Positions 57,425-64,000 of a stretch of DNA of 64,000 nt are shown here, piece by piece. Position 1 is the first letter of the stretch. Each line of letters starts with the position of its first letter. The notes under the pieces were generated by a model. It was not told where the DNA came from and made no database searches. It saw nothing but the letters and a program-made list of their open reading frames with translations. The stretch covers positions 409,177 through 473,176 of the forward strand of contig MNCI01011963.1 of assembly GCA_015680685.1 (NCBI GenBank), in the 5' to 3' direction. Source of the stretch: Gnetum montanum (Eukaryota; Streptophyta; Gnetopsida; Gnetales; Gnetaceae). The position numbers were made by a program, and so were the translations under genes.

Positions 57425-58007
57425 AATTTTTCTTACCATAACTCTATTTGATACATAATAGGCTATGTTGATGGCTTTAGCCCAAAAGTGATGAGGAAGG
57501 CTTCGATCATTTAATATTGTCCTCTCCATCTAATTCAAGATTCTATTTTTTCATTTAGCTACACCATTTTGTTGAGGAGTTCTTGTAGCAGAGAATTGAT
57601 GAAGAATGCCATTAAGTTGACAAAACTATTAAAACTTTTCATTTCTGAACTCACCTCCATTGTCACTTATGATAACTTTAATACCATATCCTTTTTCTTT
57701 TTGGATTTGATTACTAATTTCAAAAAATGATCAAACATCTCATCTTTGTGATACAAAAAAGCAACCCAAGTAAATAAATAATTATTATCAATAATGGTTA
57801 AAAATATATTTTCTTTTCTAAGTTGAGAGTTTGAATTGAACCAACCACATCCACATGATGTAAATCTAAGGGACGAGTAGTAGAAATATAATTTTTCTTA
57901 CCAAATATTGCCCTCATTTTTTTTCCTTTCTAACAGGCTTCACATGTATTGAGATTCAAATCTTTAATTTTAGGGAGATCACAAACCATTTGTTTAGATA
58001 CTAAGGT
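57425..58007 (-). pseudogene. Copia integrase core (element I)
   Basis: On the minus strand the region contains the HCC-type end of the zinc domain (CEACQKGK-like, about 57945), the GAG-pre-integrase to core link and PLDLHHVDVVGSIQT-like sequence near 57880-57835. A decayed core follows, with stops: IISDNGGEFRNEKF-like sequence near 57670-57635 and an HQFSATRTPQQNGV-like segment near 57605-57560. SSGYEKNYF leads into the D insertion point. Confidence 0.8.
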
Positions 58008-58490
58008 CTAAAGAATTTCTTTGTTTATGTGGCCTAGTCTCCTATGCCAAAGATGAGTATCATCTACACATTTTACTAAGCACTTGGATTCATGGTTAGC
58101 AGAATTTCCAAAAATAGTAATATAGACATTTCCTTTCTTTGACCCTTCTAACACAACATTTCCAGTAGATAAATCTTGTATTCTACAACTATCTTTTGAA
58201 AAGATAACATTAAAATTGAAGTCACAAAGTTGACTCATACTAAGAATATTATGTTTTAACCCATCAATAAAAAACACTTTGTTCACTATGGGTAGTCCCT
58301 TACCTTTTCCTCCTATGGTACTAATACCTATTATGGGTGCTTCCATGTCATCTCCAAATGTCATTGTACCACAATTTTGTTCCTTGAAATGGATGAAGTA
58401 ATATTTGGTGACTATCATGTGCCTTGAACACCCACTATCAATATACCATGTGTTAACATTATCATTGGAGAGGGCAATTTGTGCCATCAA
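58008..58490 (-). pseudogene. Copia protease and GAG-pre-integrase domain (element I)
   Basis: One open stretch of 160 codons, the longest clean copia fragment here. TWYIDSGCSRHM carries the intact catalytic D-S-G. MTFGDDMEAPIIGISTIGGK is followed by FFIDGLKHNILSMSQLCDF. The GAG-pre-integrase motif DTHLWHRRLGHINKEIL closes it. Its left continuation is the integrase at 57425-58007. Confidence 0.9.
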
Positions 58491-58870
58491 ATTCTTTTCA
58501 AGCTTTCCTTCTTTATCTTTCCAACCCTACATGGTTTACTTTCTAGGCTATTTTTACCAAGACTAAGAGTGGTGATGCATTTTAAGATAACAATAAGCTT
58601 GAACATGACCATATTTACCACAAAAGGAACATTTTAAGTAATTTGACTTAGAAAGATTTGCCATAACTTTGGAAAGGTCATAACTTTACCACCGTAGCTC
58701 TGATTTCCAAAATTCTTAAATCCTATTGATCCTGAAGTGCTCAACCTAGTCATGGGGCATGCATTGCATGATATAAGTGAACAAAAATTTGAAAATTTGA
58801 GCCAAAGATTGGTAATGACCATAAGATATCATAAAGGGTAAGTACAAAGAGATAATAAGAATCTTAAAGT
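58491..58870 (-). pseudogene. Copia gag 3' end with zinc knuckle (element I)
   Basis: The knuckle C-S-F-C-G-K-Y-G-H-V-Q-A-Y-C lies at about 58632-58588, a canonical CX2CX4HX4C. GWKDKEGKLEKNL links to the protease. Upstream (right) of about 58650 the frame is lost, and the rest of gag and the 5' LTR were not recognised. Confidence 0.75.
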
Positions 58871-59130
58871 CAATCAATTAAACTATGGCCATAAAGATTC
58901 AAATAATACTCTTAAAAGATCATACCCATTATTTTAGGCCATAATAAGTAAGAAAACAATAAGAAGGTCATAAGTAACTAAATGATATAATACCTAAAGA
59001 TTTCATTTTTCGTGCATTTTTCTAACTCTACAATCATAAAATGATAAGAACTTGATCTAACCAAGAGTATAACAAGGATTATGAAACATTAAGCATCGAT
59101 GAAAACATTTTGGTAATCCTAAAGTCTTGA
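58871..59130. other. Unassigned AT-rich stretch
   Basis: No recognisable coding sequence. It lies where the copia 5' end, the rest of element H and the left part of element G should meet. GGTCATAAxxxA-like words recur, with no clear repeat unit. Confidence 0.4.
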
Positions 59131-59140
59131 TTGATTACAA

Positions 59141-59416
59141 ATGATCCTAAAAAGGATACTAGAAGGAGGACCTTCACAACCTAGGAGCTATAAAGATGTA
59201 ACTTCAAGTATCTCCATTATGGCCACACTAACCAAAAGTGAAGAATGGAAATTAGGAGAAATATATCAATTTTGGCAAAATAAAGAGGCCAATGCAATAA
59301 TTAAAATTGAAGGATTCTTTGTGTCATACTTAGTAGAGAGGACATATGGAAAAAGAAGACAAGGAAAAAAGAGCGAGAAACTTTCCAAAAGTCTAACAAC
59401 AAAGGGAAGAAGCTAA
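59141..59416 (+). CDS. Unrecognised open frame, 91 codons
   Basis: An open frame starting MILKRILEGGPSQPRSYKDV and ending in a Lys/Arg-rich tail (RTYGKRRQGKKSEKLSKSLT). It contains WKLGEIYQFWQNKEANAIIK. It lies upstream of the 3' noncoding block and polypurine tract of element G, where C and D have the end of ORF3, but it does not clearly resemble that end. It may be a diverged ORF3 tail or a piece of another element. No function can be assigned. Confidence 0.35.
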   Translation: MILKRILEGGPSQPRSYKDVTSSISIMATLTKSEEWKLGEIYQFWQNKEANAIIKIEGFFVSYLVERTYGKRRQGKKSEKLSKSLTTKGRS

Positions 59417-59623
59417 TGGAAGAGCCATAACCACCTAAAATACGAACTATATCGAGCCACTCCAAATTTTTTTTTTGTTTTATACTGTAACTATATATCT
59501 TTTTGTACACACCACTATGGCACTTAGAGTTAGTCAATAATCTTGTACCTTCCCAATTTTGCAAAGAAGACTCAATCCTATCCTGTTAACTCAAGGACAA
59601 GTTTTTACTCAATCATGGGGGTA
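59417..59623 (+). other. 3' noncoding end and polypurine tract of element G
   Basis: GTTAGTCAATAATCTTGTACC, TTCCCAATTTTGCAAA and CTCAAGGACAAGTTTTTACT match the block before the C 3' LTR. CATGGGGGTA at 59614-59623 is the polypurine tract. Confidence 0.75.
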
Positions 59624-60605
59624 TGATCAATCATCAATTAGTTGAGATATCATAGATACTATGTCATAGATGCTACATTGAATCTTTGTTATAGCATCCT
59701 TGTTGATGCATCTTAGTTTGCATCTATTTGATAAAGTCAATTTTTCCCACCAATGATATTGTATCTATGATGGCATAGATTTGATATCATACCACATGCT
59801 ACGTCATCATACATACAATATCACAGGATGTGTGTAGCCTATAAATACAACACTTGGATGCACAAATCCATATAAGTTTCATTCCATCCTTATGTAGATT
59901 CTTGTAGTTTTGTTTCATAGTTTTAGCGATAGAGAGTGAATGCCTGCACTTTGATGCTAAGTAGTTGTATGGAATCTTTATTTGAGTGAAGTGTACTTGG
60001 GAACAATTCATAATCGGAAACAACTATTGAGATTGCTTTTCATCATTGCAACATCCACTTAATTTTATTATTTTACTTAGCATAATTTTTACTATTTTCT
60101 TAGTTTAATCATTTACATTTCCAAGTATTTTACTTTACTTTTTCATTAGTAAATCAAAATGAGTACGACTAATTTTGAGTGTTTAAGTGTAATTGTTTGG
60201 TAATCCCAGTAGTGTTATTACTTGGTTCGCCCAATAGCATAACACTTGGTAATCCCAATAATGGTTATATGAACCCAAGATGTGTACAGTAAGCTAGGAT
60301 CGAATGCTCATCATTCTAGGCTAATTTAGATTTACCTTCTTGTTGTTAGTTAGATTAAATAATTAATTTCTCCATTACTATTAAGATTAGCATAAGGCTG
60401 CAACAACATCAACCATCATATGCCTCACTTTGAACTAAACCATATGTGACAAAGCTACCACTAGTCCAGGTGGGAAGATAATGTCTAGCAATCAATGCTT
60501 AATAATCTAGATGCCACAACTAGTCCCATCCATAGAATTCAACCAGATCATGGGTGAACACTTGTGATTCATATGGTTAGGAGTATGGGTACCTGCTGCT
60601 CATCA
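59624..60605 (+). repeat. 3' LTR of element G
   Basis: TGATCAATC at 59624 to CTCATCA at 60605, 982 bases, with TATAAATA at 59840-59847. U3 has ATATCATAGAT/GATATCA-type repeats instead of GGCCTCAT motifs, like A and J. It may be the partner of the truncated LTR of F (35108-35806). Confidence 0.85.
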
Positions 60606-61899
60606 ACGACCTTGGGACTAAGTCACGATGGATTCTAAAGGATGCTTCTAGGTCCAAGCTAATGTATAGAGTATTTTTGACTTCTAAACCAATGTCATCT
60701 GAAGTCATTTTAAGGGTCAAAAATGTAAAAAATTGTTTGAAATCCTATTTCTATAGAAAAATTATAAGTAGAATTCAAAACAAAGATAAAACATGGTCAA
60801 AACATTAACTAACATACCATGCATAATAATATATCTTAGAAATAGTCAAATTGTAGAAAATAAGATTAAAATATTCAAATCTAAGAAATCAAGCAAATCA
60901 ACATATAGTTGATGAACAAATGGAATCAGCTAAATGAATGCATACTAAATAGAAAACCAAAACTAAAAGTAGCAAAACACCAAACTACCATACCTAGAAT
61001 TAATAGTGTTTTAGAAAGGGTCATTATGAGGATTTAAATCCTAGGCAAAATGATGGAGCAACAATGAGATCTAAGAAAGATTTAAAACGAGATATGGAAA
61101 TATGGCTTATTGTAGATCTTGATTAACAGCATAGATCTAATTGGTGGTAGACTTGGAGTTAGCTAGCTCTTGTCCAATCTATTGGATTTTCCTTCTCTAG
61201 TTAAATCTTTTAGAAGTTGACTATAAGGCAAAAGGTTGCTCTCAAGGAAAACTTACCTAGTTTATAATCACATAATGGTTTAGTAGCATTAGGCAACGTG
61301 CTCCTTCATGGAAAAAACTAAATTAAAAAGAAATTTTTATTTCTAAAAAATTCTTTTAAATTTTTCCTAGCATGGATTATAGCCTATGCTAACCTTCGAG
61401 CATCATTTATGAGTAGGTTAATAGCTATATCTAATCCCAAGGTGATAGCTTTTTCTAAAACCAACTAATAACAAAATATAAGGTCCAAAAACAAAAATAA
61501 ATGAAAGGGCTAACATGAGATCCTCTACAAGCATAAGCTAAAAAAAATTAAAGATCAAAATAAAATATAAAAATATAATTTTATCAAAAATACAAATCAT
61601 CTAAACAAAGTGTACCATACCAAAGTAGTACCTCATGTGTCAATGATCCATCTAATGCCTAATACTTGCTAACTCAAAACTCTAAAAAAGGGCTTAATGT
61701 GCATGTGTCAAATTAAAAGATAATCCAAAATATAAAAAGATATTTAAAATTACTAAACTATAAAAATTTTAAAAATACTATCACATGGAAAAATATCAGA
61801 ATTAATAGAATAAAAAAGAAAGTAAAAATAAAATAAAATTTTATGATATTTAAAAAGTAAAAAGTCCAATAAAAAGAACATAGCTCACAAAGTATAATT
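60606..61899. other. Unassigned stretch between two LTRs
   Basis: No coding region was recognised. It lies between the end of a plus-strand LTR (60605) and the end of a minus-strand LTR (61900), so it may be old flanking DNA. It is very AT-rich, with poly-A tracts around 61550-61870. Confidence 0.4.
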
Positions 61900-62778
61900 G
61901 ATGAGTGGTGGAGCAATCCAACACCCAACCATACAAGTCATGAGTGTTCACACATGAATCAATTGTAATCCATAGATAAATAATGTTGGTATGTTAATAG
62001 TTAAGTTAAAGTTTGAAACCATTATCTTCCCATGTAGAGCTAGTGGAATCCAAGCATATGATTTATCTCACTATGAGGTCTATGATACATGATGTTGTTA
62101 GGTCCATTGGACTCCAAGCCATAAACATGATTGAGAATAAATTTGAATCTAAGTCTAAGGAACTACAAGTAAATCTACTCTAGCCTATGCGATGAGTATC
62201 CATTCTTGATTTGTTAGCTTCACATAACCATTATTGAGCTACCAAGCATTATGCTATTGGGTGTACCAAATAATAACACTACTAGGCTTACCAAATTATT
62301 ACACTTAAGTGATCAAAATCAATCATAATCATTTTTCTTACTATAAAAGAGCAAAAGTAAAGTACTTTGATAAAGTAAAACATTAAGCTATAAAATAGAA
62401 AACATTATTCTAAGTAAAAACAATAAATACTAAGTGGATGCTACAATGATGTGAAGTAATCTTAATCTTTATTTTCATTTGCAAATAATGCCTAAGTACA
62501 ATCTTTTTGAATACAGACTCCATTCAATCACTAGACATCATATTACGAGCATTCACTTCTATTTCTAAAACTACATAACAAAACTATAAGAGTTTTGATA
62601 AGGTATGAAATGGAAAGTTAGTGGATCTTACACTCAAGTGTCATATTTATAGGGCTACACACATCCTAATATATTGTATCGATGATGATGTAACATGGAC
62701 TACAATATCGTATTAATGACACTGTTGATGTGAGATTATTGTTATGATATCATTAGGCATCAAAATTTGACTTCATCA
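61900..62778 (-). repeat. 3' LTR of element J
   Basis: TGATGAGTGG at 61900 to CTTCATCA at 62778, 879 bases. TATAAATA is at 62651-62644 on the minus strand. The polypurine tract beside it reads GTCGTGAGGGTA (62790-62779). Confidence 0.85.
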
Positions 62779-62790
62779 TACCCTCACGAC

Positions 62791-64000
62791 TGACTAGAAA
62801 CTTGTCCTTGAGTTAAAACTAAATAAGGATAGAGTCCCTTACAAAATTAGAAGGTAGATTCAACTATTCATGACTAACAAACTATTTACATGACTTTGAA
62901 TGCCACAATGGTGTTTGTACAAAATGAACACAAGTGTTCGACAAAATCAAACAAAAACTTGAAGAAACTTGATGTAGCCTAAGTGCCTAATGGTGGTGGC
63001 TCCTCCATTAGCTACTTTACTTTATCATCAAGTTTTTTAAACTAGGCTTATTCAGTAATGCTTGAAATTTCTCTTCCATGCCTATTGTGAAATGTGTGAT
63101 GGAGCTAGTACATCCCATGAACATGGCAATTGTGAGAACATTTGATTTGCTTTGACATACCACTTTACAAACTATCGTCTTTCCTTCTCAAACACTCTAG
63201 CCATTTTCTACAATTCCTAGTAATTATACATTCTCTTGCTAGGTTAGTTGCAACATCCTTTTGGCCCTAATAGTTAGCCTTAACCACTTCTAATTCTAAG
63301 TTTGCCACCTATAACTTTTGTAAGGCATCCTTCCTCTTGGCAAACTCTTTCTCCTATAAAGCATATATGGCTACCAATTTTTTCTCTAGTTCATTTCTAG
63401 GCCTACCTACTATCAACTTGGCCAAGTACTCTGTGAGATTCTACTACTAAAACATCCCACACTACCTTCCTCTTCTTCCTTTCCACTTACAAATTATAGT
63501 CAATGAGGTCATTCACCTACTCAATCTAAAATTGATTCAGTTGGTCAAGCACAATGACTTGCATTGCATCTCTCTTTTCTACCCTCAAGGTCATGATCTC
63601 TTCTTGTAATCCATTAACTTTGCTCTTAGCATGATCTACCTTGGTCTTGATCATAATCAACTTACCCTTGGTAGCTATCAGATTAGACTAAACTACAATG
63701 ATATTGAAGAGATTTTGCATGACCTATCCTATCTATAGTAGTCTTTCAAGTACATCTTTGTGTTTAGTAGAAATCATTAGGGAACAAGCTAATATCTAAG
63801 TGTCTCTTATTCCTAAAAGATCTACTATTTACACAAAAAGGATGTGAAAGAACTCCTTGATGTAATCCATGATCACTTCTACGAATCTCGTTGCATCTTG
63901 ATGCTACATGACTACTATTGTGGCTTCTTCACTAGTCCCAAGCATCACTTGGAAAGATGTAGTGTTTCCTAATATCTACTATGACTATGCATCCCCTCCT
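62791..64000 (-). pseudogene. 3' noncoding block and C-terminal part of ORF3 (element J)
   Basis: Near 63185-63090 the minus strand encodes FVKWYVKANQMFSQLP and SWDVLAPSHIS, matching TKFVNAKELFLVIPCPLDVP-type sequence of D ORF3. Further right it is Lys/Glu-rich and coiled-coil-like with many stops. The part from about 62940 to 62791 aligns with the region between ORF3 and the LTR in D and C. Confidence 0.65.

Larger units (their letters stand above)
40741..58870 (-). mobile_element. Ty1/copia element I (SIRE-like), split by element D
   Basis: On the minus strand: gag zinc knuckle (about 58632-58588), protease, GAG-pre-integrase, integrase, RT, RNase H, polypurine tract, 3' LTR (40741-41802). 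Element D (44055-57419) interrupts the integrase C-terminal region; removing D and one GAAGT restores the alignment of both sides. The 5' LTR was not found to the right of gag, so the 5' end is truncated. The RNase H and polypurine tract resemble the SIRE lineage. Confidence 0.85.
61900..64000 (-). mobile_element. Asp-family element J, 3' end (continues beyond window)
   Basis: It has a 3' LTR (61900-62778), polypurine tract, 3' noncoding block and the end of ORF3, read on the minus strand. The interior runs off the window. It is the same U3 subtype as F and G. Confidence 0.85.

Noticed and set aside
1-64000. Host protein-coding gene or RNA gene
   Set aside because: No exon series, tRNA or rRNA signature was found outside retroelement sequence; the unassigned stretches have only short broken frames.

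Overview
The window looks like intergenic DNA of a retrotransposon-rich seed plant. No host gene, tRNA, rRNA or CRISPR array could be supported. Nearly everything recognisable is a decayed LTR retrotransposon: Ty3/gypsy families with plant-type gag, protease, RT, RNase H and integrase, and one Ty1/copia element with a SIRE-like RNase H and polypurine tract. The DNA is AT-rich and mostly CpG-poor. Most reading frames are broken by TAG/TGA stops where sister copies have CAG, CAA or TGG. The species cannot be named from this sequence; a large-genome plant such as a gymnosperm would fit, but that is a guess.

The dominant family is called here the Asp family: LTRs TGATGAG...CTCATCA and a primer site complementary to the 3' end of plant tRNA-Asp. 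Its pol resembles the Athila/Tat (OTA) branch. Copies are: an LTR end (1-240, +); element A (918-10560, -), lacking RT to integrase and carrying a 3.26-kb tandem duplication of LTR-end/PBS/gag/protease; element C (16926-29942, +), almost full length; element F (35108-37937, +), 5' end only; element D (44055-57419, -), complete with both LTRs and an exact 5-bp target duplication; element G (about 59130-60605, +), a 3' end that may belong to F; and element J (61900 to the window end, -).

Other families are: H (37938-40740, +), a Ty3 element with AGACATCT-rich LTRs, and K (12553-14700, +), a 3' half of the same family; E (29943-35107, -), a Ty3 chromovirus-like element whose RNase H carries a 903-bp insertion with a 17-bp target duplication; and copia element I (40741 to about 58870, -).

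These form a nest: D lies inside the copia integrase gene, copia I inside H, and H inside F. D is therefore the youngest of that stack.

The most notable system is in the Asp family. Elements C and D both carry, between integrase and the 3' LTR, a third ORF of about 950 codons. It is preceded by a TATA box and GGCCTCAT-type motifs resembling the element's own U3 promoter, then by a conserved splice donor and an acceptor lying directly before the ORF3 start codon. This suggests ORF3 has its own U3-like promoter and a 5'-UTR intron. Unassigned stretches (241-917, 10561-12552, 14701-16925, 60606-61899) are described as such.
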